From: Effrenium voratum
Taxonomy: Eukaryota > Sar > Dinophyceae > Suessiales > Symbiodiniaceae
DNA length: 64,000 bases
Reading direction: 5' to 3'
Assembly (NCBI GenBank): GCA_963377175.1
Contig: CAUJNA010001891.1
Span: 62,001 to 126,000, forward strand
Below the pieces are notes generated by a model. The model did not search any database. It worked only from the letters and a program-made list of their open reading frames with translations, and was not told the DNA's origin. Positions 53,392-61,860 of the stretch are shown here, in pieces. The position numbers and the translations under genes were made by a program. The first letter of the stretch is position 1. Each line of letters opens with the position of its first letter.

Positions 53392-56054
53392 AAGCTGCGG
53401 AGGTTCGGCACCATCGTGAGCATGATTCCTACCTTTCATCAAGGGGGTCGCGGACTTCGGCGAGACCGGCAGAGAGCAGGTCGAATAGAAGGTTCATTGT
53501 CCAGCATGTCCTGGCAAGGGAGGCTGGTGAGCCTTTCATATATGCCGTGATCCGGAACAAGGCGATTACTCGGGAGCGGGTTACCGCCGAGGAGTGGAGG
53601 AAGGCCAGCGAGACTGCCCATATCGTGTTTCCTAATCGCGAAAGCGAGTGGAACGACGTGTTGGAGCGGGCTGTGCACAACGACTACATGTATGGGGCTC
53701 TGGATGCTTCCCGAGCCGCTGGGAGGATTGATCAAGAGTACATCAACCCTCGAGACCGGAAGTCTACGCCTTGGCCTGATCAGCAGTGGAACATGAAGAA
53801 GGTGGCGACTGAGGCTGCCCATATCCCGTTAGGGATGAGGCAGGACATTCAGGCGAAGTACCATCATGGACGAGCAACGCGGGATGATTACATGGTTCGT
53901 GGTGTCGTTAGTGACCCGAACCGCAGGGCATATGACTGTCTCCGAGCGCCAGGAGTGAGGGCAACCTTGCTGAACGCGCAGACAGGTCAATGCATTCCTT
54001 TGGATGATCCGACATGGGTGCCGGAGATAGCATCATCACATCTGCTGGTGGGGACGATCACAACGATCGCATCGCATGTGGACTGCGCCCTTGGGCGCGC
54101 ATGGCGTATGCCTATGTTCCACCCTCAGCTGATGGCGGCGACGGCGATGCTGGAGAAGTTGCAGAAGTACTTCAACGCGCTGAACGAAGCGGTACTAGGC
54201 AAGCGGTTGGGTACTGCGCCTTTCAGCATGATAGCCGGTCACCTTGCTCCGGAGTTGCGGACTATCCCGACGAGGGAACAGATGCCTGACACGCTGGCGC
54301 AATCAGCAGCTGAAATCATGCTGTCCCATGTGTCGGCGTTGTCTCACTCAGGATCAACATCCGATAGGAAGGAGATCCTCGGTAGGGATGGCAATCCGTT
54401 CGGAAAGTCATGGTTTGAAGATGAACCTGATGGGGCCACTTGGCCTGGACACCACATGGCTGGGGGTGTCGCCATTCCTCTGAAGCCGAAGACGAAGATC
54501 GTATGGGGAAAGCGACCGCATGTGGATGACGAGGGTGAGGTGGACCCGGGAGCGAGCTCTTCAGGGCAACCGAGGACTGAGCCGGCCCCTGATAGGGGTG
54601 CCGGGTCAGGAAAGGACGATGATGTGACACTTCCTGACATTGGGAAACTTTCCGTGACGGAGAAGAAGAAAGACGACATGGAGGTGGATCAGGAGGGCTC
54701 CAAGAAGGATCCCGCTGGAGCGGGCGAGCCCAAGCCTCGGGGTACTGAGGCTGGGGAGGCAGACCTGAGCGAGATTACCAACTTCAAAGGCGCTACCTTT
54801 GAGGAGTACCGCAAGACTGCTCCAGACTATGTGTACAGCGGGGAGGGAGATGATCAACGGATCCTTCCCAAGAACATTCCGATCGACATGGAGAAGTCGT
54901 TGCCTGCCGAGGCAGCGCTCTTGATCCCCAGGGCTGTGGCCACGCAAGCGGAGGCTGAGGAGGCCGAGAGAGCCACGATGGAGGCCATCCGCGGAGACTT
55001 TAGGCTTCCTGACGTTGGTCAGGAGGACAGGGAGAAGGTCGACCCCCACACGGTGACGAGTGAGGACTTGACTGCGTCGATAGACGCGTTGACAAAGAGG
55101 CTGAGTGACATGCCTGGATGGTCGGGCAACTTGCTTGACCCTGCAAAGTCTGCTGAACTGGTTGCGGCAAGATGGGGCGGGAAGGCGAGCTATGACAAGC
55201 CTGAAGCTCCTCTTACTGAGGCCGGGATGAAGAGTGCGACACCGGAGGATCGAGCTTATGCCCTATCGCAGCTGAATGAGATGGTGAATTTCCACAAGAA
55301 GCACCTATGCTCTGGGCGAGGAGCGCCAATGGTCAGCGCGACTGCTCCCAGCGGGCCGTTTGCGCCCGATCAGGTTGACGCAAGCAGGAAGTTCCGTCCG
55401 AGCGAAGCGGCAAGCAAGATGACATACAACCTCGTGATCATGGACGGAAAGAAGGACTATCTCGCCGATAGGCAGGAGGTCAGTCCAAATCTGCGGGCTA
55501 CTGGGGTTGTGCCTGATGAGGCTGTCACTTGTCAGATCGTGGTCCCAGCGAAGACAAGGTTGAGCGAGTACGTTCCGAACTACGAGGAGACCGCGGCCAC
55601 CGTCGCAGGACGGGAGGCGGCTCAAGAGTTGATGAAGCTGCTCTCGTGCGACTTTGAAGGATTGGTCATCAACTCGAAAAGAGTCTCGGAGTTATTCGAG
55701 GAAAAGGTGCTGAAGGAAACTGGACGAGAGGCTGGAAACTGGGTGAGCAGTGACCAGGCCATCTGGTTCCTGAGAGAGGTCACGGGCATGGAGAACGCCG
55801 AGATGTCGTGGCAGTTCTTTTTTCCGACGATCAAAGCTTTCCCGATAGGGCAAGTTGAGACAATGCTCATGATCATGTATGATGGAGATGGTGTCCTCCT
55901 CAGGGAGTGCACTAGGTTAGTGGCCGTTAGGTACACGCGAATCGGACGAGACATGAGTTTCAGTGCCGTTAGGCAAAGATATACTCAAGAGGATGCACCT
56001 GCCGGGTCTCTGATGTACGAGATGAACTCCCTATGGTGGGGTATGTCATCATGA
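53232..56054 (+). CDS. element C large post-pol ORF, unknown
   Basis: 940 codons. A globular N-terminal half (VQHVLAREAGEPFIYAVIRN, VDCALGRAWRMPMFHPQLMA) is followed by a charged linker around 54480-54960 (MEVDQEGSKKDPAGAGEPKP) and a second globular part (MTYNLVIMDGKKDYLADRQE, VSSDQAIWFLREVTGMENAE). No catalytic motif that I can name. It contains about 15 GDTA stem-loops in different registers. Ends overlapping the start of the next frame by 22 nt. Confidence 0.6.
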   Translation: MPISYAPKYTDDDGDLRDTAATPKAASTQESRGGIHNYANTPYPEHPGEAPELKAAEVRHHREHDSYLSSRGSRTSARPAESRSNRRFIVQHVLAREAGEPFIYAVIRNKAITRERVTAEEWRKASETAHIVFPNRESEWNDVLERAVHNDYMYGALDASRAAGRIDQEYINPRDRKSTPWPDQQWNMKKVATEAAHIPLGMRQDIQAKYHHGRATRDDYMVRGVVSDPNRRAYDCLRAPGVRATLLNAQTGQCIPLDDPTWVPEIASSHLLVGTITTIASHVDCALGRAWRMPMFHPQLMAATAMLEKLQKYFNALNEAVLGKRLGTAPFSMIAGHLAPELRTIPTREQMPDTLAQSAAEIMLSHVSALSHSGSTSDRKEILGRDGNPFGKSWFEDEPDGATWPGHHMAGGVAIPLKPKTKIVWGKRPHVDDEGEVDPGASSSGQPRTEPAPDRGAGSGKDDDVTLPDIGKLSVTEKKKDDMEVDQEGSKKDPAGAGEPKPRGTEAGEADLSEITNFKGATFEEYRKTAPDYVYSGEGDDQRILPKNIPIDMEKSLPAEAALLIPRAVATQAEAEEAERATMEAIRGDFRLPDVGQEDREKVDPHTVTSEDLTASIDALTKRLSDMPGWSGNLLDPAKSAELVAARWGGKASYDKPEAPLTEAGMKSATPEDRAYALSQLNEMVNFHKKHLCSGRGAPMVSATAPSGPFAPDQVDASRKFRPSEAASKMTYNLVIMDGKKDYLADRQEVSPNLRATGVVPDEAVTCQIVVPAKTRLSEYVPNYEETAATVAGREAAQELMKLLSCDFEGLVINSKRVSELFEEKVLKETGREAGNWVSSDQAIWFLREVTGMENAEMSWQFFFPTIKAFPIGQVETMLMIMYDGDGVLLRECTRLVAVRYTRIGRDMSFSAVRQRYTQEDAPAGSLMYEMNSLWWGMSS

Positions 56055-56440
56055 AGTTCTTGGACTTCAGGAAGGCAGTCCAGCTCCAAAAGGTGAGGCG
56101 GAACGGAAAAGCCTTGATCGAGATATTGATCACGAGGCCCGATATGTACGAGACCATTGGGGATGGAAGGCTGGATGAAGGCCTGGTTCCAATTGTGGAA
56201 ACTATGACGCCGAACGCCGAGGTATCGCCATCGTGGTACGTCAGGGACAGGCTGCGGAACTACGCAGGTAGGTACGTGGTGGTCATAGTGGACCTTCGGG
56301 TACATTGGTCACTGGTTGGACCTGTGTTTCTGACAAGGAGAAAGATCCTTGCTGTTCGGAACGAGATCCACATGGGTGCGTGGAAGGCTGCGTACATGTT
56401 CGATGATTACACGATAGTGTATCATCGGGCACTATGGTGA
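56033..56440 (+). CDS. element C small post-pol ORF, unknown
   Basis: 135 codons from an ATG that overlaps the previous stop in the -1 register. Compact alpha/beta-looking sequence (YVVVIVDLRVHWSLVGPVFL). It could be an independent gene using stop-start overlap or the tail of the previous protein. No family recognised. Confidence 0.5.
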   Translation: MVGYVIMKFLDFRKAVQLQKVRRNGKALIEILITRPDMYETIGDGRLDEGLVPIVETMTPNAEVSPSWYVRDRLRNYAGRYVVVIVDLRVHWSLVGPVFLTRRKILAVRNEIHMGAWKAAYMFDDYTIVYHRALW

Positions 56441-56489
56441 CCTCACTCCCGATAGGGGGGAGCACAAGCGGTCGCGTGAAGAAGTCAGG

Positions 56490-57263
56490 TTGAATGTGAC
56501 CACCACCTTCTGTTTGAGGTGCGCAGAAATGACGCCAAATAGGATGCATTTATGCCCTGGGTGTGCGCTTCCGGTGTTCTACCCAAACTTCATCCCCAAC
56601 GCGGACGAAGATGACTTCGAGAGGTGCGGCATCATCCCGGACTGGGTGAAGAGTATGAGACAGTTCAAGCCCAAGAGGATCCCAACCAAAGTGGTCGGGG
56701 TTATCAAGAGGAATTTAATTTCCTATTCGATGGCGTCTGACCTGAGGATGACGGTGCAGAGCGGCATAAGACTGCCACCCTATCTTGGTGAGGACAAGGG
56801 AGGAGTCGATGCGGCGTGGGATGAACTGGCGAAGGTGCTCTTTCAGTTCTCCTATGTGTCGGGGATTTCGGCCTCAGATGCGTTCGTGGAGAAGTGGGTG
56901 GCGAAGCACCTCATCAAGACCAATCAAGTCGATAGATTTGATTCGGTCACTGAGTATTTTCGAGCGAATCCGATACATGCGGCTCAGTGGGGTAGACGTA
57001 TGACGACTTCCGTTAGGAAGTTCGCCCGTCACGACACGTACTTGTCCTTCTATATCCCGATGGTGTACGTGATTGGTGCAGCGGCGGGTCATCTGACTCC
57101 CTTGTATCCGACCCACCGGAAGGACGTGGACATCCTGGCCAGTCATGCATTGATCGCAGACCTCAGGAGGTACTTGGTCTCAGCGACAGGATACGATGAG
57201 AAGAGGAGATTGAGGGAAGGCGATCAACGCTGGGCAATCAGAGCCTCCTGCCCCATTCCGTGA
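56490..57263 (+). CDS. element C zinc-ribbon ORF, unknown
   Basis: 257 codons. Begins with a zinc-ribbon pattern CLRCAEMTPNRMHLCPGC (C-X2-C-X11-C-X2-C), followed by a helical domain (VGVIKRNLISYSMASDLRMT, AWDELAKVLFQFSYVSGISA). Nucleic-acid or protein binding is plausible. It is separated from the previous ORF by a CTCCC-GATA-GGGGG stem-loop. Confidence 0.55.
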   Translation: MNVTTTFCLRCAEMTPNRMHLCPGCALPVFYPNFIPNADEDDFERCGIIPDWVKSMRQFKPKRIPTKVVGVIKRNLISYSMASDLRMTVQSGIRLPPYLGEDKGGVDAAWDELAKVLFQFSYVSGISASDAFVEKWVAKHLIKTNQVDRFDSVTEYFRANPIHAAQWGRRMTTSVRKFARHDTYLSFYIPMVYVIGAAAGHLTPLYPTHRKDVDILASHALIADLRRYLVSATGYDEKRRLREGDQRWAIRASCPIP

Positions 57264-57304
57264 CCCATTCGTCTACGTTAGTGACGAGAGGGTGAGGACG
57301 GTTA

Positions 57305-58555
57305 TTGATGGTCGTCAACCGGAGCCACTGGAGGAACGTTGAAGAGCTCCAGTCGGTGCATCATGCGGCGCAGGGTCCTGGTCCTAAGCAGGAGCCGATC
57401 GTCAAGGGCGGAAAAGGGAAAGGGAAGAAAGGAGAGAAGGGCGGTAAGGGCGGTAGTCCTTCCGGCCCACCGCCAAAGTCAGGTGAAGTGCCAGAGAAAG
57501 GGTCTGGTAAGGGCGATAGTCCTTCTGTCCCACAGGCAAAAGCAAAGGCTGATACTGGGCCGGCTCCGATGGAGGTTGATGCAACTGCGGCTCAACCAAA
57601 GAAGACCTGGGTCGCGATAGCGGTCGAAGGAGCCCGGCCGAGTGCGAAGGCTAAGATGACTCCGGTCCCAAAGGCCGAGCCAAAGGGGAAGGCAGCTTCG
57701 ATTTCTGAGGCAAAGGGTGCTTCGGCCCCAAAGGCTGAGGCTAAGGAGACGAAGCAGACTGAACCGAAGGTTGAGGTCAAGAAGGAGAAGGTAGGCGGAA
57801 ATGACGCTCCTGGCGATAGCCGGGGGTTGGCCGAAGGGCAGAGGAGAGAAAGGAAATCCCGTTGGGATCCCGACGAGACTGTGAAGGAGTCGACAAAGCG
57901 GGAGGCCTCAACGAGGCCTGACGACGTCGACAGCAGGCCAGGTGCGGCGGCGAGAGAAGCTAGTGGAGATGATCTTCACTCCGCGCTTGGCAGGTCTTCG
58001 GCAAAGGACGCGGTAGCGCCTTTGACGGCCCCCAAGGCGATGGCAAAGAAGCCTGAAGGGGGCGAGATCAGGTTGCAGTCGGCGGAGCGAGCAGCTGCGA
58101 GCTCGGTGGAGGGTCACTTCCTGGTGTTGCCGGAGAGTTCGGTGGTGAACGCTTTCCTGACGATGTCACCCGATAGGGTGCTGAATAAGCAGGTCAGAGA
58201 TTTCATCAGGAATGGTGAGAATGCTTCGGCGCTGGAGGCTCTCAACCAGATAGTGTCGAACTCTCGCCTCGGGAGAGGACGTCGGGATTCAGATGTATCC
58301 CGTACTCCTTCTCGGAGGTCCGTTAGGACAGTGGACACCAGGGATTCCCGAGAATCAAGAAGGCGCAGATATCGTCCGCGGCGCGACGAAGATCGTGACC
58401 GGAGGAGGGACGATGCTCGAGATCGTCGTGATGATGAATCACGCGATCGGGAGCGAGATCGAAGGCGAGATGATCGCAGGAGATCCGAGAGAGATCGTGA
58501 TAGGGACCGTGCGCGGGGCGGACGTGACCGGAGGAGACGTGACGATAGCCGGTAG
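57305..58555 (+). CDS. element C Lys/Gly- and Arg/Asp-rich basic ORF
   Basis: 416 codons from an ATG-less start, in the -1 register relative to the zinc-ribbon ORF. It has a KGGKGKGKKGEKGGKGG tract resembling the RNA-binding tracts of element A and B Gag, a long Lys/Ala/Pro-rich linker, and a C-terminal run of alternating Arg/Asp (RDRRRDDARDRRDDESRDRE). A nucleocapsid-like RNA binder encoded at the far end of the element is the best guess. Low complexity prevents a family call. Confidence 0.55.
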   Translation: MMVVNRSHWRNVEELQSVHHAAQGPGPKQEPIVKGGKGKGKKGEKGGKGGSPSGPPPKSGEVPEKGSGKGDSPSVPQAKAKADTGPAPMEVDATAAQPKKTWVAIAVEGARPSAKAKMTPVPKAEPKGKAASISEAKGASAPKAEAKETKQTEPKVEVKKEKVGGNDAPGDSRGLAEGQRRERKSRWDPDETVKESTKREASTRPDDVDSRPGAAAREASGDDLHSALGRSSAKDAVAPLTAPKAMAKKPEGGEIRLQSAERAAASSVEGHFLVLPESSVVNAFLTMSPDRVLNKQVRDFIRNGENASALEALNQIVSNSRLGRGRRDSDVSRTPSRRSVRTVDTRDSRESRRRRYRPRRDEDRDRRRDDARDRRDDESRDRERDRRRDDRRRSERDRDRDRARGGRDRRRRDDSR

Positions 58556-59137
58556 GCTGAGTCACGAGGATTGCAGCCGGTAGGCTTGCGTCCATTCTCC
58601 AATGGTTGGCGCGGTGGGGAGGTGGTGATGTTCCTCCCGAACCGCTGAGGCGCGGAGATCGTGTCTCTCCCGTACCGCTGTTTGGCTGCTGGTCGTGCCC
58701 ACCATGAAGTTGTGTGAGTGAGAGGGGAAGCAAACTAATGGGGGGATACTCCCGGGTTTGCGAAATTCAAGTATTTTGCAGGTGCGCATGGTCAGGCGTA
58801 CCTCTTGCCGATAGGCGAGGGTAGTAATGAACATACGTTATCCTTTGTTTCATGGCTTCTGATAAGAATTGAACTACTTGCATTGTTGATGCAAACTGTT
58901 GTGGCCTAGTGCCGTCATGTGGGCTTTTCCACGAGGTATGTTGGACAGCGTTACCCCGATTAATTCGGGGTGGTGGCGGGATTTTAATGCCCGGGACGTC
59001 GCGCAACTGCCTTTGTGGGTTTGCTCCACCGCTGACGGCGGTAGTGTCCAGCTGTTTGCGGATACATGCGAGCAGTTAAATCCTATCAGTAAATGGCACG
59101 CTCCACCCGTCATATGACGGGCTCCTCGTGAGGGGGG
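58556..59137 (+). other. element C 3' untranslated region with strong hairpins
   Basis: No coding frame. It contains GGTA/GATA loops (58579, 58810), a long hairpin ACCCCGATTAATTCGGGGT (58953-58971) and a perfect 16-bp palindrome CCCGTCATATGACGGG (59106-59121) just ahead of the polypurine tract. Confidence 0.65.
59131..59137 (+). other. polypurine tract of element C
   Basis: AGGGGGG immediately before the TGTG of the 3' LTR, the expected position and composition. Confidence 0.8.
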
Positions 59138-59520
59138 TGTGATTAGCCATGTCTTAAACCATCACCAGGGATGTCGCGATAGTGACTGACCGGTGGTGTT
59201 TGGCTCAAGTTTGACGGGTTCCGTCGCGCCTCGAATGGGCGTCGCCGAGCCCCTGCGTCGACCGACGGCATCTCGGGGGAGAAAGAGACCTCGGGCCGCC
59301 GCCAGGTTGGTAGGGACCAGTCGTGCGGCCTGTTGTCGACCAAGGTTGCGGGTTAACCCTTTTCTTGTTTGGTTTGTTTCCTTTGGTTGTTGTTCTCTGG
59401 TGTGTGGGAAACCCTGATCTTTGGGACCGGGGATTGGTTTGCTTTTGGGGAACCTTTCTTTTGTGGCTTGTTTACCCCAACTTACCCATTGCCTGGGCAC
59501 AGGCTCGTGCCCGAATCACA
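59138..59520 (+). repeat. element C 3' LTR (383 bp)
   Basis: Matches the 5' LTR with three substitutions and one 2-bp deletion. Followed by TATAT, then TA and CT microsatellite. Confidence 0.95.
59199..59209 (+). promoter_or_regulatory. spliced-leader-like relic in element C 3' LTR
   Basis: TTTGGCTCAAG, same position as in the 5' LTR. Confidence 0.65.
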
Positions 59521-59526
59521 TATATG

Positions 59527-59591
<65 letters not shown>

Positions 59592-59625
59592 TTTTATACT
59601 TATATATATATACACATATCTCCAT
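59521..59625. repeat. (CT)n and (TA)n microsatellite
   Basis: TATATGTA, then about 60 bp of CT units, then TATATATATA. This continues the TA-rich insertion site seen left of the element. Confidence 0.93.
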
Positions 59626-60039
59626 ATGGTTTTCATTGTTTTTGCGGGTTCCCTGTTCAGCGAAGCCAAAAGAAGAGCCGGAGCCATCTTTTCGTCCCCT
59701 ATTTCGACACATACCAATTGGGGGCCCCGGAAAATCGTAAGTTTGCTTTTGGTTCCCCCTAATCATCAGGTAACTTAGTTGGTGCTTTGGGTTGGTGGAT
59801 TTGGATTTGAACCCCTGGCTGTTGTTGAGGCTTGAGTTGGGAAACCGACCAAACCACCGAGCTCCACCGAGATCCACCGATTCCAAACCCATGGGAGGGA
59901 AGCTGAAATCAGGGCTCTTGGAGCGCGGCGGGACCCTCCAAGCGAGGCATAAAGGGCGCTTTTGTAGTTATTTTTTGGGAGGGCCTCGTTTTTTGGGGTG
60001 GGGTTGCGCCACCATTTCGCGGGTCCCCTCTTTTATGAC
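59626..60039. other. intron-like sequence
   Basis: No gene recognised. A piece around 59780-59835 (GGATTTGGATTTGAACCC…TGTTGAGGCT) resembles the end of repeat R1. Confidence 0.4.
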
Positions 60040-60150
60040 ATCCAAATGGACCAACGAGTCGCAGGCTCTGCACGTCTCCCGCCACGCCTTCATCGTGGGC
60101 CTGGTGCATATCTTCCAGACCTCCGCGCACTACTGCATCGCGCGGAGCCC
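60040..60150 (+). CDS. putative exon: protein kinase alpha-C/beta-4 region (partial)
   Basis: GC-rich island. The frame reads [20 protein letters not shown] then [15 protein letters not shown]. The pattern E..aL....H.FIV.L...FQT...yci is the alpha-C end, beta-4 and beta-5 start of AGC kinases (family: HPFIV.L..aFQT). It follows logically from the glycine-loop exon at 34747, with element C in between. An internal CAG acceptor at 60062-60064 could be the true exon start. Confidence 0.55.
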
Positions 60151-60208
60151 GGAATGTGTTGTTCTTTGTTGATGCTAGGACCGTTTTTTTCCTAGACCCG
60201 GCAAGGGT

Positions 60209-60296
60209 TGGTTGGTTGGTTGGTTGGTTGGTTGGTTGGTTGGTTGGTTGGTTGGTTGGTTGGTTGGTTGGTTGGTTGGTTGGTTGGTTGGTTGGC
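60209..60296. repeat. (TTGG)n tetranucleotide satellite
   Basis: Perfect TTGG units. The Trp/Leu/Val/Gly frame across it is a repeat artefact. Confidence 0.97.
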
Positions 60297-61554
60297 CAGG
60301 TTCTGTTGGCCGCATCCCCAGCGCCGGCCTCGCTGGGACGTAGGGCTGCCTATTGGCTTTGATTTTCGTGGCAGTTGAGAGTTACTCGGGGCTGGTTTCG
60401 GGGGAGTGTTGGGCTTGCTGAGATCTTAATGAGGGCGCTGGTTGGGTTTGTTTTGGCACAGGACTGATATCCAGAATGCTGTTGGGTGAGTTTAAGGTTG
60501 ACTTGGGGTTGGCTTGGGACTGATTTGTGCTAAGACCCGAGCTCAGCAGCAAGCCCACCACTCACCCGAAACCAGCCAAATGAAAGCCAGTAGGCAGCCC
60601 TGAGTCCGAGTGAGGCTGGTGATGCTGGGGATGCGGGCCTCCAACCCCCGTGGCCAGCCCACAGGTTCGGAGATAGTGGTTTAACCTGTTTTTTTTACAG
60701 CCAATGTGCCGAGGAGCAAAGGAATGCAGAACGAGTACCGAGAATGAGGGTCGAACAGAAACCGTGGATCCCAACATTAAACAATGTTTTGTTGAATTCC
60801 ATATCACTGTGAGGCTGGTTGTGGTTACCAACTTACAATCCTGGGGGAGACCACTCAGTGTGTTTAGTGTTTGGTCCATGTGGGTGTGCCATTTTTTTTC
60901 CCAGTTGTGTAAACAGGCAGCCAAAGGAAGACAGGGTACCCTTGTGGAGTTTAAGAGGGGGAAGGGGCGCTCAGTAGGGAATGACCAGGGATTCACGCAA
61001 AGGAAACCACAGAAAAAATGGTTTGGTCATTCCCTTATTCCCTGCTGTTCAAAGGAAGCCAAAAAGGGAGGTATGTTGAATTCTGGCATAAAACCTTTGT
61101 GTAGGGATGCACCTTCCGGGATCCCATGGATCTCGATTTCCCTCACCCTCCTGTGGCCGTTTTTTGGGTTTTCCTTTAAGCCAAGGTGAAAAGTGTAGCC
61201 AAAAAAGATCAGAAGCACATCGGGCCCCAAACTGATTCGGTTGCTGCCTTTTGGTCTATGGGGTGTTTCGCCTTCTTGTTTCTCCTCTTGGTAATTGTCA
61301 AAAAACAGCCCTCCCCTCCAAAATACAAGCTTCGGCTTTCCTTTTGGTTTCCCAACCCTCACCCACAACGAAAGAAACAGAATCCCCGGCTAAATGAGCC
61401 ACTTGCTCAAAGCCCGGGCTTGCCATAAATGGGTGCGAATCTCCGCTTTGGTGATTCTTGAAGCATGGTTCTGGGGATCGACCATCTTAATACCGATCGG
61501 TTTTGACTATGACCCCAGTGAGAATCAGACTTCACGATTTGCGGCGGCTAACTT

Positions 61555-61860
61555 TTGGCGTCCCTCCAACCAAAAGGGGTCTTAATACCAGGTTTTGATT
61601 GTGACTCCAATGCACCCCTCCTGGTTGGCCGATGTCATTGTTTCCCAAAGAACCCCCTTCAACCAGCGGGAATCGGAACCCCCATGATTTTGGCTTCCCT
61701 CCAACCAAAACGGGGGGGCTTAATACGGTCCCATCGTAGACCATTTTGAGAAACCCTCGCCCACGAGGACGAACCAAAAATCCATTATGTTGGCATCCCT
61801 CCAACCACTCCAACCAAATGGGGGTAAACAATACGGGACCATAGGGGACCAAAGAACCTC
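61555..61860. repeat. three related units with CCCTCCAACCA core
   Basis: Units start near 61559, 61692 and 61796, each with CCCTCCAACCA followed by a G-run and a CTTAATAC or AACAATAC box. Diverged tandem copies of about 100-130 bp. Confidence 0.6.

Larger units (their letters stand above)
35980..58822 (+). repeat. dispersed GDTA-loop stem-loops across element C
   Basis: About eighty sites (by eye) where GATA, GTTA or GGTA is flanked by complementary bases, 2-8 bp per stem. Loop positions include 36981, 37231, 37435, 38369, 39388, 40103, 40217, 41737, 42317, 43160, 43875, 46361, 47618, 47741, 48110, 49070, 52272, 53283, 53828, 55079, 56413, 57012, 57515, 57815, 58172 and 58810. Examples: ACCGGGG-GATA-CCCTGGT, CATCTC-GATA-GAGATG, CGATC-GTTA-GATCG, ACTTCC-GTTA-GGAAGT. 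The stems differ and covary, the loop is conserved, all three reading frames are used, and the sense strand is strongly favoured. Confidence 0.85.
35945..59520 (+). mobile_element. Element C: giant 23.6-kb copia-like retrotransposon with dUTPase and hairpin array
   Basis: Bounded by LTRs 35945-36329 and 59138-59520 with TGTGATT...AATCACA ends and a TATAT duplication (35940-35944, 59521-59525) in TA-rich sequence. The LTRs differ by three substitutions and a 2-bp indel, so insertion is recent. Integrase-before-RT order makes it copia-like, but it is several times longer than a normal copia element. Order: disordered and coiled-coil frames, zinc fingers, Gag core, CCCH finger, protease, integrase, methyltransferase-like domain, dUTPase, RT/RNase H, Cys-rich tail, then a 9-kb post-pol module with at least six frames. 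Reading frames change about 13 times, mostly by -1. About eighty GDTA-loop stem-loops (D = A, G or T) pervade the whole element. Confidence 0.92.

Noticed and set aside
59472..59892. Arg/Glu or Ser/Leu repeat frames
   Set aside because: Products of the CT microsatellite.
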